The notes: a model not told the origin generated them from the sequence alone. A DNA stretch of 64,000 nucleotides from Cheiracanthium punctorium (GCA_038373885.1 JAWZYV010011897.1:682001-746000), one strand, 5' to 3'. Shown: positions 37,981 to 50,269, counted from the stretch's first letter. Numbers and translations: made by a program.

Positions 37981-38467
37981 TAACCCTTTAACGCGCAGTG
38001 TTCCCGCTCTGGGAACACCAAACTCTGACGTTTTGACTGTTGCCAGTCACGAAGAATAGATTTGACTTTTATAAAAATTATTGCGGGTGAAATAGCTCCA
38101 CGAGAATCCTTTACTTTTTAGCACGTCATTTCCCGTAAAAAAATTGTCACGATTATTTTTAACAGCACTGACATCTGCTGAAAAATGGAAAAATGCGAGA
38201 ACAGCTGGATAGATTGCCCAATGCTGAAAAAAGGGCAGCCGTTGCCATCGTTCGACTTAATTACCAGCAAGATGGCGGACGATCGAAACGTTCATCGGGT
38301 GCCACAGATCTAGAGACAGCCAGCTGCGTCAAAAAAGGGGTCTCTAGGGATCTGTGGCACGCGATGAACGTTTCGATCGTCCGCCATCTTGCTGGTAATT
38401 AAGTCGAACGATGGCAACGGATGCCCTTTTTGCAGCATTGGGAAAGGGTTGCGCCTCAAAGGGTTAA
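37980..38467. mobile_element. piggyBac-like foldback MITE, family 1 (copy 3), 488 bp, complete
   Basis: TTAA on both sides (37980-37983 and 38464-38467). Ends CCCTTTAACGCGCAGTG and, inverted, CCCTTTGAGGCGCAACC. A subterminal dyad GTGTTCCC/GGGAACAC lies near the left end. Inverted arms occupy 38218-38317 and 38340-38442 with a loop of about 22 bp. The arms share two substitutions not found in the other copies (TTCGACTTAATTACC with GGTAATTAAGTCGAA), so the stem stays paired at those sites. It is non-coding. The two termini are not identical beyond about 16 bp. Confidence 0.9.
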
Positions 38468-38470
38468 TCA

Positions 38471-41400
38471 ATTCATATGCACGTCTCTCTTTATCTTGCA
38501 TTAAAATTATTTTCGCAGTTCAAATTCAACGTTGAGGAAATATTTGTTCTATAACTGATGAGGTAATTTACCGCAACCGGATTTCTCAGTGCAATGTAAA
38601 TCCCCAAGAATAGAACAGTCGTTTTGCAGAATGCTATAAATCTATTTATAGCACGTAGTACTAACCTGTAATCAAACTCCGGAGGTACAAATAAAATCCC
38701 CGGTCAACAAATCCACAAGCATCTGAATTTTTCATGCGAGAGAAGGCGAGCGTTATTTTGACCATAGACTAGGGTCGTTGGCCTTTTGTCGTTCTTTTTC
38801 AACAGGATAGTAACCATAAACGGTGTTTTAAATCTAAGTCTCAAAGATGTGATTGGATCAGGATCAAGCAGTGAGTATCATAATATTTATTACTTAATTG
38901 TTTTTTGTTTGAACACAATAATGTTCTTAAAGTTATGTTTCGTAGGCATTTCAAACAATAGTGTAAATTGTTAGGCGTAACAATAAGGTCAAATAAATTA
39001 CGGAAGGAGCTGTTGTAGCAAAGTAATTTCTTTATACTTACATCATGGAAATAAAGATTTTCAAGGTTAAAAAAAAGAACTATCGTTCTGTTGAGATTAA
39101 AAAATACTATAGTTTAAGAATTATTGTTATTAATTTCATATCCAATATCTATAACAATCTTTACTAAAATTTATTATTTTAATGATATTGTCTTACTGAT
39201 TTATGTAGTTCGATGCATATTTTTGAAAACTGCACTATTTTTAGTCTTCCATGGTCTTTCAATGATCCATCATTCAAAATTTAAAAATATTTGTTCATGC
39301 TAAAAAAAAAAACTATTTTATTTATAGAATTTTTAATACCAGTTTTTCATTTTGCCATGTGATAATTTTTAAAACTTGCAACATAAATTCATGATTTAAA
39401 ACTTGCGATTAAGCCCAATAACAAGAACTACATTAATTTTTTAATAAAAACTGTTTAAAGCAATATTATAACTTTAAAAAGTTTTGTATATATATAATTT
39501 TAATTTAGTATTGTAACAGTAGTAACATAGTTATTATATAGAAGTTTTTTTATGCAATAGTGTGAATATAGCATTTTAAATTTCGATGTTTGGGTTTAAA
39601 TGTATGCAAATGGGATTGGATCAGTTCATTGTTAAATCTTAAATAAATATATCATTTCTCAGAACTTACAGAAAAAAATTCATATAAAAAAGGTAAAGCA
39701 GAAAAAATCCGTAATAAAATACTATCTTCACAAATAAGTAAACCACAAAAACTTAATATATATTTAGGATTTCCCTCAGATGAAGGGCATTGGCCTTTGT
39801 TCGTTAATTAATACGAATTCTTACAGAAACTGCTTTAGAGCTGTCTCAATGTCAAAGATGTGACTAGTCCAGATTCCGCCGATGTTAAGTAAATTCCACT
39901 CACGATTATGTCAATGAAATAACGATACTGGCTCTTTACGGTCATAATGTTCGCCACATCTTGGGATATCTTGGCCACAAGGGAATGCATTGTATAAGAG
40001 GATAACTTATAATATACTTATAATATAACATACATTTTATATTAGAATATCATATCACATAGTATGTAAACATAAGTATCGTGTTGAGATGTGATGAGAA
40101 AATATTTTATCAAAATATTTTCATTTACAATAAAAAGCTCTTGAATTAGGAAAGATTATAAATTCCTGTTTCCATCCTAACAAAAAACTTTTTCCTTTTT
40201 ATTATCAGTTTGAAGTACATGTAATTTTTAGAAGCTCAAAGATTTTGAGGTACAGCTTTAATGACCTAAAAGCTCTGAAGGCATGAACTTACACTTAAAG
40301 AATGATTTTTATTAAACTGCTCTTGACGTACTTTGTTATTCATGTTACATTTTTGGAACAGTTTAATAGTTGCAGTATTAGCATATCTTCGTATATTAAT
40401 CATTACTAAACAAAACATACTAATTTCTGTTTACACTTAGAGAAATAAAAAACTGGAACATTACTGTAAATTTATATCATGTCTACTTTTGTGGGAAATA
40501 ATAAAGACTTTTAACTTATGTAACTAATTGTCTGTAAATCAAACATGCATCCTTAGTGACTCTGCGAGTTCCGAAAAATACGTTTTAGAGTTAAAATCAA
40601 AGCTGAAAAAAAATCTTGTTGTTGTATACTAATATTAGAATTAAGCTGTTATAAAAGCAAAATAAATAAGTAAAACAAATTTCGATGCAAGTTTTTACTT
40701 TCGTGTTATTAAAAACTTCCAAAGGAATTCTTCGTTTTTTTCGTACAAATTTAAAATTGTTCTAGTCAGTGGAGGTGAAATTATTCTGTTCGAAAAACAC
40801 TAGAATTATGATTCACTAGTTGGTATATAATAATGTAATAATAATATACCAAATGATATACAATTATAACTTATTATAATATCATTCAAAATATGAAGGT
40901 AAACAACTTGATGGTCCCACAAAAATAAAAATAAAATTTACACTAAGACAATTTCAACTATCTTAAGAATAAAGAGCCTTGCCAGTTATTTAACATTTGT
41001 TTCAGATTTCCGGGTGAAATATTTCAAAAGTAAATATTAAATAAGCATACAACATTTTAGTATTTTTAAAATTTATTTAAAAATAATAGTAATACTTGGG
41101 AAATACATATGTTTAAAATAAATAAAGGATATCAACATTAAGTTTTGCCAGGTTCCTTAAAGCCCCCTGTGAACATCATTGATATCGTTCAATGGTGTTC
41201 GACTTCATTGGAGAACTGAGTCTTTGATATCAGTACTTCACCCAGGGAGTTTTATCTAGCAAAGCTACAGTGCTATAATTATACAGTGGTGTCCAGAAGT
41301 TGCGCATGCTCAGATCTGTCGATATTGGTCTTTAAAGAAAAGTCTTCATTCTGAAATTTGAAATTTGAACTTGAATTATATAAGGTACGCATTGTGAAAA

Positions 41401-42433
41401 ATTAACTTAACCCATATTAATCTGAATTTTTTGTTAGAAAAATAGTTTAAATGTAACATTAAAGCATGTTTTAAAAGAATATTATCACATACTTCAAATA
41501 GTTTTGAGACAAATTTACACATATTTTATAAAATACAGGCTGTTTCATGAATGCAACACCATGCAATAACATGGAGTTTATTTGATGATAAAAATAAATA
41601 TAACTATAAAGGTGTTGCAGAAATGCAACAATAGGTTAATAAAGGTTAAATAGGAGCTGGAATAGGAAAAGAGCTATGCAAAATTAAATATGAATATAAT
41701 TTTGCATGATTCAATTTCATAGGTTTTAATGTTTTGTAATTTTATCAGAAACTACGAATTAAGCATGTACCATATAATATGTCCCGAAGCATGCTGCAAC
41801 ATGCATGCTCGTTTGGTGCATCTGTTAAAGCATTTTTGCGATTTTCACTCGTCAAACGCAATTTGCGACCTCATGTTCTATAATCGTGTTTGTTCGTGTT
41901 GATGCGTAATATCACCCCTCGTATTCCGTACAAGATATATAGATACCTTGCATTTTTCGCTAATAATTAGTAAATACAATTGAAACAAAAGGATTTTATA
42001 ACAAAAACTGGCGTTTTAAAAAAAGAAATAATTAAAACATTGTAAAATAATACGTATAAAAAGTACTTATCTAACTATACATTACTTTCGGCCGAAAAGT
42101 TTTCGAGCTTGAAGGTCGAAACGTACGTACAGTTTGAAAGGTACCTTTTATGTGTGTTATTTTACAAAGTTTTAGATATTTCAAAGGGCATTTTTAAGTC
42201 TGGTATCAAGCATTTAAAAATAATGTAGGATTGAAAATTGTAATTGCAGCGTTAGTAAAATTAATCAGCATTTCAATATAAAATGTTGATCAACATTTGT
42301 AACAGTAATCTTTCTTATTTCATACTTCGATCATAATCTGGTTAACGAACAAATCACGGAGAAAAGTTTATTTAGAGAAAGGATGCAACTAGCAATTCAT
42401 CTCTATTTTAAAGCGAAATGTTGAAAAATCCTA
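38471..42433. other. Non-coding AT-rich stretch with one possible exon
   Basis: Apart from the exon candidate at 38806, nothing is recognised. A lone Tc1-end-like ACAGTGGTGTCCAGAAGT lies near 41284. Confidence 0.45.
38806..38870 (+). CDS. Possible 65-nt internal coding exon
   Basis: A good 3' splice site (pyrimidine-rich GTTCTTTTTCAACAG) ends at 38805 and a good 5' splice site GTGAGTAT starts at 38871. Between them one frame is open and reads IVTINGVLNLSLKD and on to GSGSS, with entry phase 2 and exit phase 1. No family is recognised, and in an AT-rich window such pairs arise by chance, so confidence is low. If real, it would be part of a plus-strand gene whose other exons I cannot see. Confidence 0.2.
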
Positions 42434-42817
42434 TTAACCCTTTAACGTGCAGTGTTCCCGCTCTGGGAACACCAAACTCTGACGTTTTGATTGTTACCAG
42501 TCGCGAAGAGTAGATTTGATTTCTATAAAAAATAGTTGCGGGTGACATAGCTCCACGAGAATCCTTTACTTTTTAGCACGTCATTTCCCGTAAAAAAATG
42601 GTCACGATTATTTTTAACAGCACTGACATCTGCTGAAAAACGCGAAGACAGAAGAATACGAGAACAGCTGGATAGATTGCCCAATGCTGAAAAAAGGGCA
42701 GCCGTTGCCATCGCTCGACTTAACTACCAGCAAGATGTCGGACGATCGAAATGTTCATCGCGTGCCACAGATCTAGAGACCCTTTTTTGATGCAGCTGGC
42801 TGTGCGCGCACAGCCAG

Positions 42818-43255
42818 TAGAGATGAGACGGGCTCAGACCGAGCCCGAAAGCCCGAGCCCGAGCCCGGGCCCGACTCGGGCTCGGGCTCTGTAATTCACG
42901 ATTGCGTTCGGGCTCGGGCTCGTGAGAAATTTCTTCTTTGTTGAACATACTCCTTGAAACAGATTTTAAAAAGTGATCATGGGATAAATAGACGTACTTA
43001 TTTAAAAAAATAGTGGCACGGGGGACAAGAAGGTGTGTGAAGCTCCAAAATTTATTGTATCCTATTAATGAAGTAGTTAATTTTATTTGTCTTTAGCTGA
43101 AATTTCGGGCTCGGGCTCCAACTTTAATAATATTGCTCGGCCAACTTTAATAATATTGCAACTTTAATAATATTGCTCGACTTTTAATCCGAGTGGCGGG
43201 CTCGGATTAAAAGTCCTCGGCTCGGCTTCAAAAAATGAGCCCGAACTCATCTCTA
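42818..43255. mobile_element. hAT-type MITE nested in the piggyBac-like element, 438 bp
   Basis: Termini TAGAGATGAGACGGGCTC and, inverted, TAGAGATGAGTTCGGGCTC. Perfect 8-bp duplications ACAGCCAG lie at 42810-42817 and 43256-43263. Both the terminus style and the duplication length fit hAT. The element is rich in the repeated hexamer CGGGCT/AGCCCG, far more GC-rich than the window. It contains no transposase. Confidence 0.9.
43120..43179. repeat. Three tandem copies of AACTTTAATAATATTGC
   Basis: Three direct copies at 43120, 43143 and 43160 inside the hAT element, separated by CTCGGCC or nothing. An internal minisatellite of that element. Confidence 0.85.
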
Positions 43256-43984
43256 ACAGCCAGCTGTCGGCACGCGATGAATGTTTCGATCGTCCGCCAT
43301 CTTGCTGGTAGTTAAGTCGAGCGATGGCAACGGCTGCCTTTTTTTCAGCATTGGGAAAGGGTTGCGCATCAAAGGGTTAACAACGTGGTCTCGCGAAATA
43401 TTAAAAACCTTTCCAATAAATAAACAACAAGTTTATTCCATTTAAAATGATAACAATTCCTTTTTATATCCATCCTTTAAAAATAATTTTTTCTTTTACA
43501 CTGTTTGTAAATTGTTGACGATTCAACATACAAAAGAAAGAAGTAAGGTAACTACTTCAATATAAAAAAAAATTGCATAGTGGAGTTGAATAGACCATTA
43601 AAAGAACTTTGACTTTCTGCATCATTATTTTGTTCTTTCTTTCTCACTTTCTGTTTTATTTATTTTTCATCTTCGTTAGATTTGAACTCTTCAGGCACTT
43701 TCCTAAATATAAGTTCCTTAGAAATCATGTTTACAGTTTTTATTTCCAAGGCATATCACGAGTTAATTCGAACTTTTGATTACATATATGAGAGTGTCGT
43801 AAAAAACTGAAATAAAGTTTAATAAAATGCAGTTACGATTATACACTCAACTATGGGCAGCTCAAAGACAATATTTTGATACCATTATGATGAAAATTCA
43901 AATACTTCATCTGCATTTTTTTAGGAATGAATAAACCGGGAAATTAGGAATGAATCTTTGATTGAAATTTAGTTGATTCTTAAA

Positions 43985-44701
43985 TACAGTGTGTCCCCAA
44001 AAAGTTAATCACGCTTTAATTGTTTATCTATTAGAGGTAAGAGATCAATGTAAATCGAAAAAATGTTCAAAATAAGGTAGAAAAAAAGACTACGGTAAGA
44101 AAAATTTCATTCTTTAATTTTCAAAACGTTTCACCTTTTAAATCTGTATTCGATCACCCTACAAAAAAAATTCTCAGTTAGTTAAATGTGCCTCATGCAC
44201 TAGTGAGTTCATGTACAAAATTTTAAAACTATATCCTAAAAAGTGTCAGAAAGATAAATATTTGCTGATTTAACTCACTTTTCAGTAGCTCTCAAAAGAA
44301 TAAAAGTCCCGTCGAATGATCGCCTTTCAGCGGTTTTAGATTAATTACAAAAGAAAGTATTTTTTCCCCTCTCTAGCAATAAACGTTTACATTTAAGATC
44401 ATGTATAGCCAAAGATCATCTTTGTTGTAAGATACATCTAAAACATTTTGTGATGAAGTGCTGAAAAGTTGTACATCACCTCATAAGTGCATGAGGGCAT
44501 ATTTTAATAATTGGTAATTTTTTCGCACGGGATGCCTTATGAAAAATTCAGAAAATGTAACTTTTTGAAAAGTAACGGGAGAAAATATTTCTTAAGGTAG
44601 CCTTTTCTTGAACATTTTTTTCTATTTACATCGCCCATTCATCTTTATCTCGGATAGGTAAAGAATTAAAGCCCGTTACCACCTTTATGGGACATCTTGT
44701 A
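43985..44701. mobile_element. Foldback mariner-type MITE (copy 2), about 717 bp
   Basis: Left end TACAGTGTGTCCCCAAAAAG and, further in, CACGCTTTAATTG. The right end has TTAAAGCCCGTTACCACC, then GGGACATCTTGTA. Interior blocks (AAATCGAAAAAATGTTCAAA, CAGTAGCTCTCAAAAGA, GTCCCGTCGAAT) match copy 1 at 9885. The copy is more diverged and partly deleted. A 99-codon open frame starting at 44687 begins in its right terminus and is not gene-like. Confidence 0.75.
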
Positions 44702-47700
44702 TTTTGGAAACATAATATTTATAGTTATGAAGGGTGTGTTTCTTCATATGGTAAGTACATACTTCTTGTAAAGAAATTATCCTGCTACATAGTTACACTG
44801 ATCACTGAGTCACTCTCTAACAATTACCGCCAATACTCCAAGAAGATTATAAAGCACAAAAGGGGTAATATCATCTACACCGTTTGTACGATCCGCTTGC
44901 AATTTTTAATAATCATGTATAAAAATATAGAAAAAAATCTGCGCTGTTTTAAAAATCTGAAAATCCACCCGTTCCCTCATTTTTAAGCGATTTTTCGCTT
45001 CCATTTTATTTCCGTGGGTAAATAAAGTGAATCATTTTGCGTGACAAAATTAGCAGTTTCGAGTGAAAATGACGTCATACAATTGGGATTCCAGTTCGTT
45101 TAAAATGGTTTTTCCCCAGAGAACATAGTTTAATTTTTTTCGTTAAAGTGGTCGTCTGCTGAAGCATTAATATAAGAGGAGCTGTTTACACAAAATGAAA
45201 TCGTTCGAATGCGAAAAGTTTCAGCGCGTTTCCCGAAGAGCTTAAAATTCGATTTGGGTATATAGTAAAAATTGAATATGAAGTTATTTATTTTACGTGG
45301 ACGAAGTTTAAATATAGTGAGTACAGAAGAAATATTTTTGTCAAATGTTTTTTCTAGCGCCCGTTGTAATTGCCTCCACAACGGGCTTTGACTTCTAGTT
45401 GCAAATATAAAAAGCAAAGGACTATGCTTTTTCAGTTTTCCAAACTGATTTAAAAGGTTGGAAGACTCTAAATAGTAATCCCTTTTACATAAATTATTTT
45501 TATATCATTTGGGTGATATTTTTAGCAGTATTTATCCGAATGGATTAGGATTATAATAAATAGAGGAAAGTGAACGCAAACATTTTTTTTCTTCTTTATT
45601 CTGTATAACTGAATTCAGAGTTTGTTCCAACAGGCACCTGGCATCTGGAAAATAATGAGTAAAAGTGGCCAGCATAATTTGTGTCCTATATTCATATTTT
45701 TTATGATTAACGGTTACGACTTCGAAAGTTTGCGTGTTCAGTTATGAATTGGGATGCAATCAGTAGAAACCCATTGTCTGCTTTATGGAATCTGACTACA
45801 AGAATTGTCTGCTCCAAAAATGTCAGAAACATTCAAGTGTTCTAAAAGCATGCGATAAAAATTAATTTTTTAGTTTTAAAAGATTATAGCCTAAAGGAAG
45901 ACAGTATTGAAGTAAACTCTTTCTTTCTGGCACATCACCCCATAATTAATAACCGAAACGATTATCTTAAAAATAATCTGCTTTTTTAATTTTATTTTTC
46001 ATTCTAATAACATCGAACGACAAGAGTTCCCATTCAAACTATCTACCATTAGACTGTGTGATTATTAGGGAAACTTATACGGCTTATAAATTTATCTAAT
46101 AGTTCAGATTAATGAGAAATGAAAGTGTAGTTAACGATTGAGTCAAAGAGTTGCATCACGTAAATTTTTGCGAGAAATAAATTCAAGAAAAACGAAACAT
46201 GTATTCCGCTAAGTTCGACACATTTAAAAATAAAATTGAAAATAATAGAACGAAGAAATACATTAAAATCAGATTTGAAAATGAAAAAAATATTATAGTT
46301 ATCAGTTATTCAAAGGAATTTTTATTCAGTCTTAAATATTGAGTTTTCATTCTAGATTAATATTTCACATTCAAATGTCAAGAAATTTAAAAATAATAAG
46401 GAAAACTATTGAAATACAATATCTGGGTGTTTCTGTATTTCAGTATATGAACTTTATTTATTTATTTATTTATTTTGGAGAGAGTTAATAACGAAGCTGG
46501 AGTTTTAAACAGACTAATCAACACATAGTTACTATCCAATAGTGATGTGTTGATTTTCATGTCCTCATTGTAACACATAATGCTCAAACAATATTAGTAA
46601 CTGGCATAATTATATTCGAATTTATAAAAGTAGATAGCTGAAATACGCGTCTTACGTATGGGAAGGAGCAGCCATATTCTAAAATTCGTAACTGAAGTGT
46701 TTTTCGATAAAGCAGTATTTAACTTATAACATTTCAATCCCAAAAACCTAACCTAAACTACTAAGAAATAAATTTCGCCTTTGTGTAGAATTTTGTCGTA
46801 GGTTTTAGACAGCTACTTAAGCTTCACGTTAACAGGCAGAAGAAATTTTTTGGATGCCGGCTTTTAAGGAAAAAAAAATGCGCATAAAAAAAGAAGATCA
46901 AATGTGAAAATTTTCAGCAGTTTACTTCCTTCAGGCAATATTTTGAAATGAGAGTAACCATTCTTGAAGCTATACTTGCACCCAGAATTATGGACGATTT
47001 AAAATGAGAATTTTAAGAATTATTTGACCTGTTGCATAATTTTGTCCCGTATTTTAGAACACATGACATACAAATGACGTCAATCTCACCTACGAAATCC
47101 AACTTTGTCAGATATTAGAGGAGCTTCCTGAAGAAGAAAATTACGAAACTTCGATTAGAGATGGAGGAACGCGTGATTTTCTGGATTTTTAACGTTGCCA
47201 TTTTTTTCTGTGTTTTTTTACGTATTTGTTCAAATTTACAAGCCTATCTGTCCAACGGTGTGAGTCTGTATACTAAACAAACAAACATATACATTTCTAT
47301 TTATGAGAAGATTAACATTTATATAGTATGATCTTCACTGAAAACTGTGCGAGTAGCACTTTTACAAAAGGATTTCAAAATATTATTATGGTCTGTCGAA
47401 AAGTAATTGTTTGAAGTGTTTTTCGATGACGTTGTTTTCAAGTCAGTTGACAAAATAATGAGCTCGGTTTGTTTATATGCTTGTCTGTCTACGGTTGGCC
47501 TTCCATAGATAATAATAAAATTCAAGTATGTACAGCAGCGCAAAAAAAAAAGAAAAGAAAAACACCCACTTTCTCTTTATTGGCCGCCGTTCGTCGTACA
47601 GGAAAGTTATATATACCATTCGTTTGCAAATAACGTATACTTTAATTTACTATTAATTTAATTTGCATAAGGGGCCGACTTCATATTTAATTCAGCATCA

Positions 47701-48550
47701 ACTTCGTTCTTTTTCAATAGCAACACTCTGTTTTGACTTTATGAAACGAAAGAAAACCTTCAAATTTCACTTTCTTTATTTAATATTACCGTCTGCAGTG
47801 CAATATTTTTATAAGACTTTTGGCGCTATTTTAATTTATAGTCAGATGAAATTTAGACAGAAAAATGTGATTCGAATGTTTGATAAAGTATGGAGAAGTC
47901 CAATGACCTGATACTTCAGATATATTGGAAGATATACAAATTCTATACATGGAAAATATTTTATTTGTGGGGGAACAGTGGCGAACGCAACAACAGACGC
48001 TTTAAGAATCACCATCAAATTGTACAAACCTACAATTTCTTTGTTGCAAAATTTGCTATTTTTTAACACCGCTAACTTTTACTATTTTTGTGCAAAAGAA
48101 ATCCAATTTACATTTATTTTACGCAATTAAAAAATGTTACTTAATAAATTTATATATGGTCCCTTAACTCATGAAAATAGCACATTTATTTAAATAAATT
48201 AAACTACTGAACGTAAAAATTTGAAATTTTGCATAACCATGTAACATTATTTTGTGCATCAATTTCTATCGAAATTTGGCTAGGTCGCTATTCAGAATTT
48301 TTTAAATATTAATTTAACAATCCATAATTCATCTTAATATTTTATTAAAAATTATAATAACAGTAAATCATGTTTGGGTCGTTGAGTTCTAATAGTACGA
48401 ATAAAAGTCAGCTTCTTATTATCAATATTATATGAGATATGAATTAAAGTATAAAAAATATTTTAACATGGGGGGGGGATTTTGGGTGCTCATAACTCAC
48501 TCATTTTGAGTTCAAATTTATTGAAAATCGGTATCCGGGGTTAAAATGAG
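44702..48550. other. Non-coding AT-rich stretch, no gene seen
   Basis: It holds a (TTTA)n tract near 46453-46474. No gene or confident transposon recognised. Confidence 0.5.
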
Positions 48551-48865
48551 TTAACCCTTAAATGCATGAATTTTTTTCTCGTTCGCACGATAGCCACGAG
48601 TATAAGTTAAATTTCTTATATCAGTTTTATGAATAACTAATTCATTTCTCCAAGGACAAACAGTTTGAAAGAATTATGTGAAACTTTTATTACTCACGAT
48701 ATGAATCATATAAATCATTCCATATGAATGAATCCATATGAATCATTTATTATTAAAAAATACTATATTTTATATATGAAACTGACATAAGAAATTTGGC
48801 TTCTACTCTAATCCGGCACTGAAAACTACGATGCATATATGAATCGCTATGCATTGAAGGGTTAA
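48551..48865. mobile_element. piggyBac-like MITE, family 2, 315 bp
   Basis: TTAA on both sides (48551-48554 and 48862-48865). Termini CCCTTAAATGCATGAA and, inverted, CCCTTCAATGCATAGC give an inverted repeat of about 13 bp. The interior contains overlapping CATATGAAT repeats near 48700-48745. It is non-coding and unrelated in sequence to family 1 beyond TTAACCCTT. Confidence 0.8.
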
Positions 48866-49262
48866 ATTTTTGAAATATGAAGTGAAATCTAGGGGTTGCT
48901 ATTGGGAAAAAAAGTTGGGGCGAATTTTAATATGGAGATGGCCCCTTATACAATTTTTATGTATCGAAAATTAAAGTGTACGTCAATCGTAAACGATTGG
49001 TATATGCAAATTTTCTGTCAAACAAACGAAGGCCGAATAAAGTTAAAGTGAGCATTTATTTTCCCGCATCTGTACATTAATATTTCATGTATGAATTGAT
49101 CCGTATTGTTTGTAGTATCTATAGCAGTCAAGGGTTATACCTTGGTATCACCAACCATACGGAATGGTGTTTTGGAATTCCTTTGTGTAGCCCTCGACTG
49201 CTACGAATACTAGATGCAATACGGATCGATCCATATAAATATTAATAGTTTATAATAATATA

Positions 49263-49746
49263 TTAGGTGGTAACGAAAGTTTCCCGCCACCGCAAACATC
49301 GTCAGCATACAGTTCTCGTTGGCGTATTTGCTCATATTTTGTCAAACGATTTTTACCATTTGAAAGAAAGAGGTTTACTTTATAACACTGTGTTGTGAAA
49401 TCTGTAAAAAATATAGTTATCATTAAGTATAATGTGTCTCAAATGGAACTATCACTCTAGAGGATTAGAGCCATCATTTACTTCCAGTTGTGTTGCAAAA
49501 AGTCAGCTACATAATATCAACGAATTATGAGTACAGCTTTAAGTACTATTGTTGTATCATCTAACACTGTGCTGGTTTGGTACCGAAAGTTCAAAAACAG
49601 TTATCTAAGGAGTAAGAAGTTACCCTACTAGCAATTTTGCTCGGGCCGTCATCGGCTGGTTGCGTGGACGGTGGTAGCCCGAGCAAAATTGCTAGTAGGG
49701 TTAGTTTTTCAGGCAGATATGGCGGAAAACTTTCGTTACAACATGA
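49263..49746. mobile_element. mariner-like element, non-autonomous, 484 bp
   Basis: The left end TTAGGTGGTAACGAAAGTTT continues into CCCGCCA. The right end GGCGGAAAACTTTCGTTACA is its near-perfect inverse. TA flanks at 49261-49262 and 49747-49748. TTAGGT starts are typical of mariner TIRs. One frame near 49577 reads WYRKFKNSYLR, which resembles the WxxxFxxG helix region in mariner transposase N-termini, so it may be an internally deleted autonomous copy. It carries a nested hairpin element at 49623. Confidence 0.75.
49623..49700. mobile_element. 78-bp hairpin element with TTA duplications, nested in the mariner-like element
   Basis: Perfect 24-bp inverted arms (49623-49646 and 49677-49700) begin CCCTACTAGCAATTTTGC and surround a 30-nt centre that is itself partly self-complementary (CCGTC/GACGG). 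TTA flanks both ends (49620-49622 and 49701-49703). A 3-bp TTA duplication fits PIF/Harbinger-type elements; the assignment is inference. The identical arms suggest recent insertion. Confidence 0.7.
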
Positions 49747-49868
49747 TATTATATTAAATATTAATAATTTACTGTCGTTGTCTTAGTTGTTTTGGCACAA
49801 AATTTGGCATTTGTATTGAGTAGTGTTACATTATGGATGAGTTTGACGTGACTATTTTTGCTCTATTA

Positions 49869-50261
49869 CAGTGGTGGCCGCCCTTTTTTTTATGTCATGC
49901 ACCATTTTTTTTTTTTTTTTTTTTCATAGAGATTTTCAGATGCTCTCTTTATTTCCTTAGGTTCACAGGTAGAGTTGGGGAAAATGCATATGGGCAGGAA
50001 AAGTAATAACGTGTGAGCATGAGATTGATTTTGATACGAGATTGATACGAGATTTTTGGTGGCAGTGTATTTTGGATTGCACAAATGCTTACTTTTGGCG
50101 CAGCATCATAAATTATAAGAAATGAAATATTTCGGCACGAAATCACCTCGAAAATCTTCAATAAATCTGAAAACAATAAGTAAGCACAAGGATGAGATGC
50201 GCCACATAAAAATCATAGAATGATCTAAGTTTGGCGCATGAGCCACGGTTTGACCACCCTG
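49869..50261. mobile_element. hAT-type MITE, 393 bp
   Basis: Left end CAGTGGTGGCCGCCC and, inverted, right end CAGGGTGGTCAAACC, followed by GTGGCTCATGCGCC. Flanks CTCTATTA (49861-49868) and CTCTATTG (50262-50269) match 7 of 8. The CAGGGGTGGCCAACC-type terminus is characteristic of hAT elements. It contains a 20-T tract at 49905-49924 and a short GATTGATACGA duplication near 50035. Confidence 0.8.
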
Positions 50262-50269
50262 CTCTATTG

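Larger units (their letters stand above)
42434..43380. mobile_element. piggyBac-like foldback MITE, family 1 (copy 4), split by a hAT insertion
   Basis: TTAA flanks at 42434-42437 and 43377-43380. The left end CCCTTTAACGTGCAGTG with its GTGTTCCC/GGGAACAC dyad and the right end GGGTTGCGCATCAAAGGG match copy 3. Arms are recognisable before 42790 and after 43264. The central loop dyad (GGCTGTGCGCGCACAGCC) is interrupted at 42818-43255 by another transposon. Without that insertion the element would be about 500 bp, like copy 3. Confidence 0.9.

Noticed and set aside
41284..41310. Tc1-end-like ACAGTGGTGTCCAGAAGT
   Set aside because: No matching opposite end; too short to call.
42523..42948. Adjacent minus-strand open frames with Ala/Arg/Pro-rich peptides
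   Set aside because: They run through the arms of the piggyBac-like MITE and the CGGGCT repeats of the nested hAT element.
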